NCBI RefSeq assembly: GCF_003634755.1
Contig: NZ_RBXA01000003.1
Coordinates: forward strand, 372,001-436,000
Source: Flavobacterium limicola
GTDB taxonomy: Bacteria > Bacteroidota > Bacteroidia > Flavobacteriales > Flavobacteriaceae
Direction of reading: 5' to 3'
DNA length: 64,000 nt
Shown: in pieces, positions 1 to 8,384 of the stretch
How the letters are laid out: each line of letters opens with the position of its first letter
Position numbering within the stretch: position 1 is the stretch's first letter
Translations under genes and position numbers: made by a program
The notes under the pieces: generated by a model
Databases searched by the model: none
Told to the model about the DNA's origin: nothing
Seen by the model: the letters and a program-made list of their open reading frames with translations, nothing else

Positions 1-399
1 ATTTATTAATTTTAAAATAGCGGTTGCCGTGATTACTTTACTTACAGAGGCAATATGTAAAGGCGTAGATTTAGTGATTAATGTTTTATCTCTGAAATTG
101 GAATAGCCTTCGTATTTTTCATAAATAATTTGACCATTTTTAGCTACTAGAAAACTTCCATTTGCACTATTATTGGGCCAGTTTTTTTTATAAAAAGAGT
201 CAATGGATGTCTTTTTTGAATTAATGTATTCGGCAGTTAATTTTGTCTCCGGTTTACTTAATGGCTTCATCATGGGTAATGTACTCTGTGGGAGTTGTGC
301 ATCACTCAATTCAATCTTCTTTTTCTCTTTGTTACAAGAACTCAAAACTACAAAGACGAGAAGAATATGTAGTATATTTGTTTTTTTTATAAAATTCAT
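1..399 (-). CDS. Serine hydrolase (class C beta-lactamase-like) lipoprotein, 3' end cut by window
   Basis: This is the N-terminal 133 residues of a minus-strand gene that runs off the left edge. The ATG at 399 opens a lipoprotein signal peptide with lipobox LSSC (Cys22), followed by a Lys/Glu-rich tether. Near residue 118 there is S-V-S-K inside the context HIASVSKVITATA, which matches the SxxK nucleophile motif of class C beta-lactamase and penicillin-binding-protein-like serine hydrolases (Beta-lactamase family). The product should be anchored to a membrane with the catalytic domain outside the cytoplasm. The YxN and KTG motifs lie beyond the window, so the substrate cannot be judged: esterase, peptidase and D-Ala carboxypeptidase are all possible. 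Confidence 0.8.
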   Translation of the reverse strand, partial: MNFIKKTNILHILLVFVVLSSCNKEKKKIELSDAQLPQSTLPMMKPLSKPETKLTAEYINSKKTSIDSFYKKNWPNNSANGSFLVAKNGQIIYEKYEGYSNFRDKTLITKSTPLHIASVSKVITATAILKLIN

Positions 400-585
400 T
401 TCCGTGGTACTAGAAAGGCAAATATATAGAATCAATGTCTTTTCACACCTTGTTTTTTCGAAACCTTAACACTATTTTATAAGTAAACTTAAAATGTGTT
501 TTTCTATTATTATGGACCTCAACCAATAATAGTTTTTGGCGTATGTATTTTAATTAAAAAATAAATCGATTTTAGTTTAAAATGT

Positions 586-593
586 TATATTTG
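586..593 (+). promoter_or_regulatory. Bacteroidete-type -7 element for the oxidoreductase gene
   Basis: TATATTTG fits the TAnnTTTG -7 consensus of Flavobacterium sigma-A promoters and lies 55 bases before the ATG at 649. I see no clear TTTG -33 element at the right distance, so this is a moderate call. Confidence 0.4.
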
Positions 594-648
594 TAACAAA
601 TAAACTAGATGAAGTTATAATAAAAACAAATCAAAAGTATAAAAAAAT

Positions 649-1851
649 ATGAAATTCGGAATTTTAAAAGAAAGAAAAAACCCGCCTGACAGAAGAGTTA
701 TTTTCTCACCTGATGAATTAACTAAACTAAAACAGTTGTATCAAAATGTTACTGTAAAAGTTGAACGATCAGATATTCGTATTTTTACCGATTCAGAATA
801 TGAAAAACTAGGGATTGAAGTAACTGATGATATCAGTGATTGTGATATTTTGTTTGGCGTAAAAGAAGTACCGGTAGAAAATTTAATTCCGAACAAAACA
901 TATTTCTTTTTTTCTCATACCATAAAAAAGCAACCTTACAACAGAAAATTATTACAAGCAATTTTAGAAAAAAATATCGATTTATACGATTATGAAACTA
1001 TTGTAGATGCTAATAATCGCAGGCTAATTGGTTTTGGTCGTTACGCAGGAATTGTAGGCGCTTATAATAGTATTCGCGCTTTTGGAATAAAATTCGAATT
1101 ATTTAAATTGCCAAAAGCAGAAACACTTTCTGGCAAAGAAGCACTAATTGCTCATTTGAAGCGATTGATTTTGCCACCATTAAAATTTGTGATTACAGGT
1201 ACTGGAAAAGTAGGAAACGGTGCTAAAGAAGTGCTGGATGCTATAAAAATAAAGGAAGTTTCTGTTGAAAATTATTTAACAAAAAGTTATTCGCAACCTG
1301 TATATACACAAATAGATGTTTTAGAATATAATAAGCGTAAAGATGGTATGGTATTGGATTATAATGATTTCTATAACAATCCAAAGGAATACGTTTCTGA
1401 TTTCGAAAGATTTACAAAAGTCTCAGATATCTATATTACCGGACATTTTCATGCGAATGATGCTCCTGTGATTCTTACACGAGAGATGTTGCAATCGAAA
1501 GATTGTAAGATTAAAGTTGTTGCTGATGTTTCCTGCGATGTTAATGGTCCAATAGCCTGTACGCTGAGATCATCTACAATTGCCGAGCCCTTATATGGAT
1601 ATTTACCAAATGAAAACAAAGAAGTAGATGTTTTTCATCCCGCAGCAATTGTAGTTATGGCAGTGGATAATTTACCCTGTGAACTCCCAAAAGATGCAAG
1701 CGAAGGATTTGGCGAAATGTTTATGGAACATGTTATTCCTGCTTTTTTTAATGAAGATAAAGATGGAATTTTACAAAGAGCTAAAATTACTGATAAAGGA
1801 AAACTGACTCCAAAATTTAGTTATTTACAAGATTATGTTGATGGAAAATAA
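649..1851 (+). CDS. NAD(P)-dependent oxidoreductase, saccharopine dehydrogenase (LYS1)-like
   Basis: The 400-residue cytoplasmic protein has the alanine dehydrogenase/transhydrogenase-type N-terminal fold: KEVP at 72-75 and FSHT at 88-91, the latter typical of lysine-forming saccharopine dehydrogenases. A GFGRYAGIVGAYN segment follows near 128-140, then a nucleotide-binding GTGKVGNG at 184-191. Family knowledge supports NAD(P)-linked reductive condensation or deamination of an amino acid. Bacteroidota carry this gene although they make lysine by the diaminopimelate route, so the physiological substrate is uncertain, and names such as alanine dehydrogenase are also used. It is monocistronic, with a promoter before it and a strong hairpin after it. 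No missing key residue was noticed. Confidence 0.8.
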   Translation: MKFGILKERKNPPDRRVIFSPDELTKLKQLYQNVTVKVERSDIRIFTDSEYEKLGIEVTDDISDCDILFGVKEVPVENLIPNKTYFFFSHTIKKQPYNRKLLQAILEKNIDLYDYETIVDANNRRLIGFGRYAGIVGAYNSIRAFGIKFELFKLPKAETLSGKEALIAHLKRLILPPLKFVITGTGKVGNGAKEVLDAIKIKEVSVENYLTKSYSQPVYTQIDVLEYNKRKDGMVLDYNDFYNNPKEYVSDFERFTKVSDIYITGHFHANDAPVILTREMLQSKDCKIKVVADVSCDVNGPIACTLRSSTIAEPLYGYLPNENKEVDVFHPAAIVVMAVDNLPCELPKDASEGFGEMFMEHVIPAFFNEDKDGILQRAKITDKGKLTPKFSYLQDYVDGK

Positions 1852-1876
1852 ATAGAATGTTGTTTTTAGTATAAAA

Positions 1877-1912
1877 AAATCCCCCAGATAATTTCTAAAT
1901 ACTGGGGGATTT
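1877..1912. terminator. Bidirectional intrinsic terminator
   Basis: An 11-bp perfect stem (AAATCCCCCAG with CTGGGGGATTT) encloses a 14-base loop. It sits between the convergent oxidoreductase and symporter genes, with an A run on the left and T-rich sequence on the right, so it can serve both strands. Confidence 0.85.
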
Positions 1913-2008
1913 ATAATTAAGTCAATATTTTTTTATTTTAATAATAGTATTGTTTTTCAAATTGATGCATCATTTTATTATTACAATAAAGATGACTGCC
2001 AATTTTAA

Positions 2009-3733
2009 TTACTCATTAATTGCTTTCTGTTTTCTGAAAATCGTCCACTGCAATAATAACGAAATCACAATTGTCAGCATTGCTCCAATAAAATTTAGCC
2101 ATAAATAACCCAGTTTTTCTTCTCCGCTCGGAAAGATGTAAATGGCGTAATAGTAAATGATAAAAATAGTAAGCTGACTAACAACGGCGCTGTAAAATAT
2201 AGCTTTGGATTGGACTTTATGGATGTAAAAACCAACTAAAAATATTCCCAATACAGTTCCGTAAAATATGGATCCAATGATATTTACCAATTGGATTAAA
2301 TTCTCGAACAACGTCCCGATACAAGCAAAAAGTATAGCGATAATTCCCCACAGCAATGTGAAAAATTTTGTAGCATAAAGATAATGTCTTTCTGATTTTT
2401 CTCCTTTTACATTTCGTTTGTAAATATCAATTGCTGTTGTAGATGCCAATGCATTCAATCCGGAAGCAGTTGATGACATAGCAGCTGAAATGATAACTGC
2501 CAATAATAAACCGATAAGTCCTTTGGGTAAATAATTAAGGATAAAGTGAAAAAACACATAATCTTTGTCGTTTGTTTCACTGTTGCTATCACCTTTAAGG
2601 ATTATTTCTTTGGCGCGATCTCTTAAATCTTTTTCTTTATTGGACAAAGCTACCAATTCTTTTCGAAGGATTGGATTATCATAATCTTGATTGAGTTGGT
2701 CGATGTACAACAAATTAATTACTTTTTTATCCTCGGATAAATCGTCTAATTTTTTCTCCAAAGCATTGTATTCACCTTTGTAAGCCGATTTTTCAATCAT
2801 GGCTTTATTGTTTGGATTAAAATTTAGAGGAACAGGATTGAATTGAAAAAAAACAAAAACCATAACTCCAGTCAATAAAATAAAGAACTGCATTGGCACT
2901 TTTAGCAGCCCATTCATAATCAATCCCATTTGACTTTCCCGAACAGATCTTCCTGATAAATAACGTCCGACTTGAGATTGGTCGGTACCAAAATAAGCTA
3001 ATGCGAGGAAAAATCCTCCTGTAATTCCGCTCCAAAAAGTATATTTTTCTTCCGGATCAAAAGAGAAATTGACAATATTCATTTTGTCATTTGCACCAGC
3101 AATATGCAACGCACTGGTAAATGTCATGTCATTAGGAAGATAATGTAATATCAGAAAAAAGGTGATAAACATTCCCGACATGATCACAAACATCTGCTGT
3201 TTTTGTGTTACGTTCACCGCTTTGGTTCCTCCGGAAAAGGTATAAATGATAACTAATACCCCAATAATAATATTCATGTAGGTCAGATTCCAACCCAATA
3301 TTGCCGACAAAATAATCGCCGGAGCGTATATAGTCAATCCGGTTCCAAGTCCTCTTTGGAACAAGAAAAGAATGGCTGCAAGGGAACGCGTTTTTAAATC
3401 AAACCTTTTTTCGAGATACTCATACGCGGTATACACCTTGTATTTGTGGTATAAAGGGATAAAGGTGACGCAAATTACAACCATGGCAATTGGCAGTCCA
3501 AAATAGAACTGGACAAAACCCATTCCGTCGTGATATGCCTGTCCTGGAGTAGAAAGAAACGTAATGGCGCTGGCTTGTGTTGCCATCACAGAAAGTCCTA
3601 CGACATGCCAAGGTGTTTCATTGCTTCCTAGAATAAAATCTTCTACATTTTTACTTCCTTTGGTTTTCCAAGCGCCATAAATTACAATGAAAAGTAAGGT
3701 AACAATGAGTATAATCCAGTCAAATAATTGCAT
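2009..3733 (-). CDS. Sodium:solute symporter (SSS family)
   Basis: The 574-residue protein is strongly hydrophobic, with about 13-14 membrane segments, and resembles the SSS/SLC5 family throughout, including the VMATQASAITFLSTPGQAY region near residues 50-70. A hydrophilic, Lys/Asp/Glu-rich insertion of some 70 residues (about 315-390) interrupts the membrane core, as in other bacteroidete members. It should import a solute with Na+ across the inner membrane. It is the last gene of a unit with a PIG-L deacetylase and a 35-residue membrane protein, which suggests that the solute is a sugar or amino-sugar derivative released or modified by the deacetylase. That substrate link is inference. Confidence 0.85.
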   Translation of the reverse strand: MQLFDWIILIVTLLFIVIYGAWKTKGSKNVEDFILGSNETPWHVVGLSVMATQASAITFLSTPGQAYHDGMGFVQFYFGLPIAMVVICVTFIPLYHKYKVYTAYEYLEKRFDLKTRSLAAILFLFQRGLGTGLTIYAPAIILSAILGWNLTYMNIIIGVLVIIYTFSGGTKAVNVTQKQQMFVIMSGMFITFFLILHYLPNDMTFTSALHIAGANDKMNIVNFSFDPEEKYTFWSGITGGFFLALAYFGTDQSQVGRYLSGRSVRESQMGLIMNGLLKVPMQFFILLTGVMVFVFFQFNPVPLNFNPNNKAMIEKSAYKGEYNALEKKLDDLSEDKKVINLLYIDQLNQDYDNPILRKELVALSNKEKDLRDRAKEIILKGDSNSETNDKDYVFFHFILNYLPKGLIGLLLAVIISAAMSSTASGLNALASTTAIDIYKRNVKGEKSERHYLYATKFFTLLWGIIAILFACIGTLFENLIQLVNIIGSIFYGTVLGIFLVGFYIHKVQSKAIFYSAVVSQLTIFIIYYYAIYIFPSGEEKLGYLWLNFIGAMLTIVISLLLQWTIFRKQKAINE

Positions 3734-3736
3734 AAT

Positions 3737-3844
3737 TTAAGCGTATAATTTCATGATGAGACAAAAGATTAAAATGTAAATAGCGTTGGCTACAAGGACC
3801 CAAGTATAATTTTTTTTCCAGGTTTTTATTTTTTTTGTTTCCAT
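3737..3844 (-). CDS. 35-residue single-pass membrane protein, candidate symporter partner
   Basis: A small open frame starts with ATG at 3844, 11 bases after the stop of the PIG-L gene, and ends 3 bases before the symporter ATG. The product starts with a basic stretch (METKKIKTWKKN), has one hydrophobic helix of about 20 residues containing TWVLVANAIYILIF, and ends MKLYA. Charge bias predicts an N-in orientation. Tight placement between two coding regions and clear membrane-protein composition argue that it is real. Small accessory subunits are known for some SSS transporters (the ActP/YjcH type), but I do not recognise this sequence as one of those families, so the partner role is inferred from position. 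Confidence 0.65.
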   Translation of the reverse strand: METKKIKTWKKNYTWVLVANAIYILIFCLIMKLYA

Positions 3845-3855
3845 TTCAGACTGGT

Positions 3856-6387
3856 TTAGTTTTTGATTTTTTGGGGAGGAATAGTTTCAGATGATTTCAA
3901 TGAGATGATATTTGAAATTAATTTATACGCCCCGGTTACGCCTTCAGGTAATTCTCTGAAAAAGCTTAATCCCGTATAAATATAGTGCCCTTTTCCGTAA
4001 GGAGCAACCAGTAAAGCACCATTTTTAGGTGTTTCTCCTTTGTCATTGGATGATAGAATAGGAGTGAAGGCTTTGTCATATACGCTTGGGTAATACAATC
4101 CCTGCTCTTGTTTCCAACCTTGAAAATCTTTAGAAGTGATTTTGTTTGGAAAATTCAGAACAGGATGGTTTGGTGCTAAAAATCGGACTTCAGCATCTTC
4201 TTCCGTTACACGGTCTCGGGAGAGTTTCAATGGATAAGGCGCGATATTTTCGGTTACCAAATCGCCTACAGTGTTGTACTGAACGATCATTGTTTTTCCG
4301 CCTTTTACAAAATCAAAAAGTATATTTTGCTTATTCGCTAATACTGTAACAGTATTGTAGGCACGAACACCAGTCATCACTACATCAAAATTTTCTAATT
4401 TCTCAGGTGTTATTTCTTCGGGTTTAAGCAGCGTAACAGTGTATCCCAATTGTGTCAGACTACTAGGAACTTCATCTCCGGCGCCCATAATGTAGGCGAT
4501 TTTTTCACCATTAGTTTTTAAATCTGTTTTGATGCATTTGGCTTCAGCCGATTTTAAAACTTGCTGTTTCGTGATGTGGTCATAATTAATGATGACTTGT
4601 TCTTTATCAAATCGTTTATTGTCAATTATCGCAACACTTTTTGCAACCGCTTCATCTGATTTGCTAGGCGCAGTTACTTCAAAATAAACAATCTGTTCCG
4701 TTCCCTTTTTTTCGATATTGAAAGGAATCGATTTTGGAGAAACACCCCAGTTTTGAGGCAGTTCAAGTTGAAGATTTCCTTTGACGGCATCTTTACCTGC
4801 TTTAATTTTTACGCCTACATATTTAATTTTGGTGTCTTTAAAAAGCAATACTTTGTCTACAATTGAAGTGGTAACGTCAGGAACGATATCAAGATAATTA
4901 TACACTTCGCCTTTTACATCGTCATTGTATTTATAGATTACAGTTCGCTCAAAAGGGATTTCGATTCCATTGATTTGAACATTAAAGACTACTTTCGTTT
5001 CCCGAATTATATCTGGAATTCCTATATTTTGTTGCTCATTTACGGCATACATCCCAACAGTACCATTTTCTCTTAACCAATACGGTTGTGTGTAGTTAAT
5101 TGATTCGGGTAACTTTAAATCTAAGTTGATGTTATTTAGAATATTGTTTTTTAAATCCCGATTTTGAGGTGTTGTAATTTGATTTGGTAAAGTGGTCACA
5201 CTTATTAATTGAAAAGGCAATGTACTTCTATTAATGGCTTCGAGTTTCAATTTGATAGTGCTTCCGGGAGTCGCTTCCTGATTTTGGGCAACGGCTTCAA
5301 GGTACAAACCGGAACAAGCTGCAATAATTTCTTTTATGGCTGCTGATTTCAATGGCACCCAATGATTTTCGTCCAAAGCATTCATCATGGAGTAGGCTTT
5401 TGCCAAATTAGGAATGCTTGCCGAAGGATTATTGTGGTCGAATTCAGCGGCAATACTTGTCAATAATTCTCCTATTTCTTTTCCTCCTTTTACTCGGTTC
5501 CAAGAAGTATCAATTCCTTCAAAAAGTGATTTTTTATCTTTTAAAGCATCTCCATTTATAAATTCTAAATATTCCGTTTCTTCGCCACGTGCACCAGTAC
5601 TTCCAAATCCTTGCGATTGATGACGACTGCGACTTAATGCTGCTATTTCTTGGTTAGATTTTCCTAATCCGGCATAATAAACACCAGTTTCTAGTGCAAT
5701 TAGATTTTTTTTGTCGGCGGCATTAAATTTTTCAATACTTCCATAAAACCACCAAGACGTATTGAAAAACTGGCGTTTGGTTTGCCAAGGTTTTACAAAT
5801 TGCAATTGTTCCGGAAAAATAGTGGGATTATTAGCCAGTTGAAAACTTTCGACACTCAACATTGCCGATGATGTGTGATGACCATGTGTAGTTCCTGGAG
5901 ACCGATGATCAAATCGGTTAACGATGACATCAGGTTGAAATTTTCGGATGGCCCAAATAACGTCAGCCAATACTTTTTCTTTATCCCAAATTTCTAAGGT
6001 TTCTGTTGGATTTTTGGAAAACCCAAAATCATTGGCACGAGAAAAAAATTGTTCTCCACCATCAATTTTTCGAGCTTCAATAAGTTCTTGTGTTCGTATC
6101 ACTCCTAATAATTCGCGTAACTGTGTTCCTATTAGGTTTTGGCCTCCATCTCCACGTGTCAACGATAAATAGCCTGTTCTGGCTTTTTGATCATTGGACA
6201 AATAAGAAATTAATCGGGTGTTTTCATCATCCGGATGTGCGGCGATATACAATACAGAACCTAGAAAATTAAGCTTTTGAATTTGATTGTAAATTTCAAC
6301 AGAATTTGGTTTTTGTGGTTGTTGCGCATTTGTTATTTGGCAACATAAAAGAAACATTAAAATAGCGGACACGTATTTTTTTTGCAT
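3856..6387 (-). CDS. PIG-L family deacetylase with C-terminal GATase-like domain, secreted
   Basis: The ATG at 6387 is preferred over an in-frame TTG ten codons upstream because it gives a clean signal peptide (start MQKKYVSAILMF, cleavage after ITNA). The 843-residue product has the zinc-binding AHPDDE motif of PIG-L/LmbE N-acetylglucosamine deacetylases near residue 50 and a second His cluster THGHH near 165. A middle beta-sandwich-like region follows, then a C-terminal segment (VMTGVRAYNT, then GKGHYIYTGLSF) resembling the class I glutamine amidotransferase-like fold. Family knowledge predicts removal of N-acetyl groups from an amino-sugar conjugate in the periplasm. It is the first gene of the unit with the 35-residue protein and the symporter, which suggests a deacetylate-and-import module. 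Confidence 0.82.
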   Translation of the reverse strand: MQKKYVSAILMFLLCCQITNAQQPQKPNSVEIYNQIQKLNFLGSVLYIAAHPDDENTRLISYLSNDQKARTGYLSLTRGDGGQNLIGTQLRELLGVIRTQELIEARKIDGGEQFFSRANDFGFSKNPTETLEIWDKEKVLADVIWAIRKFQPDVIVNRFDHRSPGTTHGHHTSSAMLSVESFQLANNPTIFPEQLQFVKPWQTKRQFFNTSWWFYGSIEKFNAADKKNLIALETGVYYAGLGKSNQEIAALSRSRHQSQGFGSTGARGEETEYLEFINGDALKDKKSLFEGIDTSWNRVKGGKEIGELLTSIAAEFDHNNPSASIPNLAKAYSMMNALDENHWVPLKSAAIKEIIAACSGLYLEAVAQNQEATPGSTIKLKLEAINRSTLPFQLISVTTLPNQITTPQNRDLKNNILNNINLDLKLPESINYTQPYWLRENGTVGMYAVNEQQNIGIPDIIRETKVVFNVQINGIEIPFERTVIYKYNDDVKGEVYNYLDIVPDVTTSIVDKVLLFKDTKIKYVGVKIKAGKDAVKGNLQLELPQNWGVSPKSIPFNIEKKGTEQIVYFEVTAPSKSDEAVAKSVAIIDNKRFDKEQVIINYDHITKQQVLKSAEAKCIKTDLKTNGEKIAYIMGAGDEVPSSLTQLGYTVTLLKPEEITPEKLENFDVVMTGVRAYNTVTVLANKQNILFDFVKGGKTMIVQYNTVGDLVTENIAPYPLKLSRDRVTEEDAEVRFLAPNHPVLNFPNKITSKDFQGWKQEQGLYYPSVYDKAFTPILSSNDKGETPKNGALLVAPYGKGHYIYTGLSFFRELPEGVTGAYKLISNIISLKSSETIPPQKIKN

Positions 6388-6466
6388 TTTTTTAAATTTA
6401 ATTTGCAATAGCTTCAAAAGTAGGAATTAAATAATTTCTTCTGAAATATTTTGGGTTTTCTTTAAT

Positions 6467-6510
6467 AAAAAAGAGAGAGAATACCAATTTTGGTATCCTC
6501 TCTCTTTTTT
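6467..6510 (-). terminator. Intrinsic terminator after the 178-residue secreted protein gene
   Basis: The stem of about 21 bp has one mismatch (AAGAGAGAGAATACCAA against TTGGTATCCTCTCTCTT, extended by A/T pairs). It lies 15 bases past the stop codon of the 6525-7061 gene and in front of the PIG-L operon. Confidence 0.8.
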
Positions 6511-6524
6511 AAACAAATGTGTGA

Positions 6525-7061
6525 TTAATCTCTGTCATGTCCATTTCCACGCCCATTTCCATGTCCGTTTCCATGTCCATTATTTCGGTTATCATGTTTT
6601 TTATATTCTCTGTGATTATCGTTATCATATCTTCTATGATTGTCATTTCCTCTTTGCTTTACATATACTCTACGGTTATTGTTATAACCTATATTTCTTT
6701 GTTCTCTTCCATGATATCCTCTATAATATTTGACTTTGTGATTTCTAAAATTATTGTAAGGTCTTGATCCACGATAATCATTGAGTACTACTTTGTATCC
6801 GCTATACAAATCGTAATTTCTATATTGGTTAGGTAAATTTCTAGAACGAATCCATCGTCCACCACCGAAATATATAAATTGGGTAGCTCTAACATCATAA
6901 TATGCTTCAACATCGGGTAAATAGTAATATTGTGCTTCAGTATATCCTACAGGTCCCCAAGATGGCGGGCTACCAATGTTTACATTAACTGAAACTTGTG
7001 CGTGTATAGTACTAGATGCAAAAAGGATAATTCCTACGGCGATTAATTTAAGTGTTCTCAT
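6525..7061 (-). CDS. Secreted hypothetical protein with Gly/Asn/His-rich tail (paralogue 1)
   Basis: The 178-residue product has a signal peptide (MRTLKLIAVGIILF, cleavage after IHA) and a conserved Tyr-rich core: VNVNIGSPPSWGPVGY, then YYYLPDVEAYYDVR, WIRSRNLP and YDLYSGYKVVLNDY. It ends in a low-complexity Asn/His/Arg/Gly tail made of GNGH-type units. The function is not recognised, and the core pattern is one I associate only with uncharacterised Bacteroidota proteins. The gene 7238-7729 is a close paralogue over the whole core, so this is a tandem duplication. A sigma-54-like element lies 60 bases upstream. Separate terminators make each copy its own transcription unit. Confidence 0.75.
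   Translation of the reverse strand: MRTLKLIAVGIILFASSTIHAQVSVNVNIGSPPSWGPVGYTEAQYYYLPDVEAYYDVRATQFIYFGGGRWIRSRNLPNQYRNYDLYSGYKVVLNDYRGSRPYNNFRNHKVKYYRGYHGREQRNIGYNNNRRVYVKQRGNDNHRRYDNDNHREYKKHDNRNNGHGNGHGNGRGNGHDRD
6541..6576. repeat. 12-bp tandem repeat coding the GNGH tail
   Basis: Three near-perfect 12-base units (ccatttccacgc, ccatttccatgt, ccgtttccatgt) encode the repeated Gly-Asn-Gly-His tail of the minus-strand gene. Such a repeat can change copy number by slippage without a frameshift. Confidence 0.75.
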
Positions 7062-7120
7062 GTTCTTTAATTTAAATATTTTGTATGATTCTTTTATTGA
7101 TATATCTTTTTACCTATTTT

Positions 7121-7135
7121 CAAAAACTATGCCAA
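7121..7135 (-). promoter_or_regulatory. Sigma-54-like -24/-12 element, paralogue 1
   Basis: On the minus strand this reads TTGGCATAGTTTTTG. It has the TGGCA block at -24 and a TTG at the -12 position expected for RpoN promoters, although the usual C after TTG is A here. It lies about 60 bases before the ATG at 7061. The matching site upstream of the paralogue supports it. Confidence 0.5.
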
Positions 7136-7186
7136 CGTAAAATAATTAACATTTTTTAAGATTTAATTAAGGGTTTGTTTTTGCCA

Positions 7187-7214
7187 AAAAAAAAGAACCT
7201 CGATTGGAGGTTCT
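7187..7214 (-). terminator. Intrinsic terminator after paralogue 2
   Basis: An 8-bp stem AGAACCTC/GAGGTTCT with a 5-base loop is followed on the minus strand by eight U residues. It lies just past the stop of the 7238-7729 gene. Confidence 0.88.
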
Positions 7215-7237
7215 GATTTTTAGGTTTTTATGAAGGA

Positions 7238-7729
7238 TTAATGCTTGTCTTTTCCATTTCCTTTTCCATGTCCGTTATTTCCATTTTTTTGATGTCCATT
7301 ACCGTTATTTCCTTGTTTGTAAGAATCTTTATGAATTACCACTTTTCGTACTCCAATTGTTTTTTGTGGTTTTCCTTTATACCCTTTATAATATTTAACC
7401 TTATGATTTTTAAAGTAAGTGTAAGGTCTTGAACCATGATAATCATTTAATACCACTTTGTATCCATTGTACAAATCGTAGCTTCTGTATTGTGTTGGCA
7501 AATTTCTGGAACGAACCCACTGGCCTCCTCCTAAATAAATAAATTGACTCTGTCTTACATCATAATATGCTTGCACATCTGGTAAATAATAATATTCGGC
7601 AGCTGAGTATCCTACAGGACCCCAAGCTGGTGGACTACCAATATTTACATTTACTGAAACTTGTGCTTGCATTGCTGTACTGGATAATAAAAGTACTATT
7701 CCGGCGGCGATGAATTTTAATGTCTTCAT
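7238..7729 (-). CDS. Secreted hypothetical protein with Gly/Asn/Lys/His-rich tail (paralogue 2)
   Basis: The 163-residue product has a signal peptide (MKTLKFIAAGIVLL, cleavage after MQA) and the same core as its neighbour: VNVNIGSPPAWGPVGY, YYYLPDVQAYYDVR, WVRSRNLP, YDLYNGYKVVLNDYHG. The tail is again low complexity but richer in Lys and Asn than in the other copy, so core and tail have diverged at different rates. The function is unknown. A sigma-54-like site lies 69 bases upstream. Secretion and the basic, glycine-rich tail would fit a surface or cell-wall interaction, but that is speculation. Confidence 0.75.
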   Translation of the reverse strand: MKTLKFIAAGIVLLLSSTAMQAQVSVNVNIGSPPAWGPVGYSAAEYYYLPDVQAYYDVRQSQFIYLGGGQWVRSRNLPTQYRSYDLYNGYKVVLNDYHGSRPYTYFKNHKVKYYKGYKGKPQKTIGVRKVVIHKDSYKQGNNGNGHQKNGNNGHGKGNGKDKH

Positions 7730-7797
7730 ATTTTCAAAATTTAATTAATATTATATTTAACGGTACTTGACTAAGTCGCTATTCTCATAACAAAAAC

Positions 7798-7812
7798 CAA
7801 GAACTATGCCAA
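7798..7812 (-). promoter_or_regulatory. Sigma-54-like -24/-12 element, paralogue 2
   Basis: On the minus strand this reads TTGGCATAGTTCTTG, differing at one base from the element before paralogue 1, and sits 69 bases before the ATG at 7729. The surrounding upstream DNA is much less alike, so this block looks selectively conserved. Confidence 0.5.
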
Positions 7813-7832
7813 GCTTGAAATATGCCTTGCAT

Positions 7833-7867
7833 AAAAAAAGGAAACGATTGACCGTTTCCTTTTTTTT
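7833..7867 (-). terminator. Intrinsic terminator after the 105-residue protein gene
   Basis: The stem GGAAACG/CGTTTCC with a 6-base loop is extended by seven A/T pairs, giving a U tract on the minus strand. It lies 20 bases past the stop at 7887. Confidence 0.88.
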
Positions 7868-7886
7868 ATTTTTCTTGTTGATTCGG

Positions 7887-8204
7887 TTACAATAAAAGAA
7901 TCAATAAAAGAATAACTATGATAATTGCACCAACAGATAAATAAATACCATTTCCAGTTGATTTTAATTCAGCTTTAATCGCACGTACTTCTTTACGTAG
8001 TTCTTTTTTCTCTGAAGAATTCAAAGAAGATTTATCCATTGCTTTTATTTCGTCAAGACGATTAAGCAATACTTTAACTTCTGCAGGAACTTCTTTTGGG
8101 TTGTTTGAAACCGAAGTTGGGTTTTTTTCAGCAGCTAACATTTGAGTTGGAACAACACTTAATGACAATACCATCATCATTAAATAAAAGGTAACTTTTT
8201 TCAT
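7887..8204 (-). CDS. Small exported membrane protein, hypothetical
   Basis: The 105-residue protein starts with a signal peptide (MKKVTFYLMMMVLSLSVV, cleavage after MLA). It continues with a short helical, charged segment (LLNRLDEIKAMDKSSLNSSE, then a KKELRKEVRAIKAELK coil) and ends with a hydrophobic C-terminal helix containing SVGAIIIVILLLILLL. The likely topology is a periplasmic coiled segment tethered by its C-terminus to the inner membrane. I do not recognise a function. It has its own terminator, and the 180 bases upstream are AT-rich with no clear promoter. Confidence 0.7.
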   Translation of the reverse strand: MKKVTFYLMMMVLSLSVVPTQMLAAEKNPTSVSNNPKEVPAEVKVLLNRLDEIKAMDKSSLNSSEKKELRKEVRAIKAELKSTGNGIYLSVGAIIIVILLLILLL

Positions 8205-8384
8205 TTCTTTTGGGTTTTAGTTATTAATTTTAACACAATAAAAGTAAGCATTAATTCATAATAATATCTTATATAATTATAGTATTTAATTGTATAATTT
8301 ACATTAATTATAAAAATAATGTGTCTCTAACTATTTAAAAAATAGTTTTTTAAATAAAAATAGAATTATAGAATTGACTATTTG

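Noticed and set aside
203..469. Plus-strand 88-codon frame at the left edge
   Set aside because: It lies antisense to a clear lipoprotein/serine hydrolase N-terminus with lipobox and SxxK motif, and its translation looks like shadow sequence.
6541..6590. Short tandem repeats as a possible CRISPR array
   Set aside because: Units are 12 bases with no spacers, and they encode a Gly-Asn-Gly-His tail in frame.
6537..6767. Plus-strand frames rich in Ser/Ile/Met or His/Tyr opposite the paralogue tail
   Set aside because: They mirror the 12-bp repeat and low-complexity tail of the real minus-strand gene.
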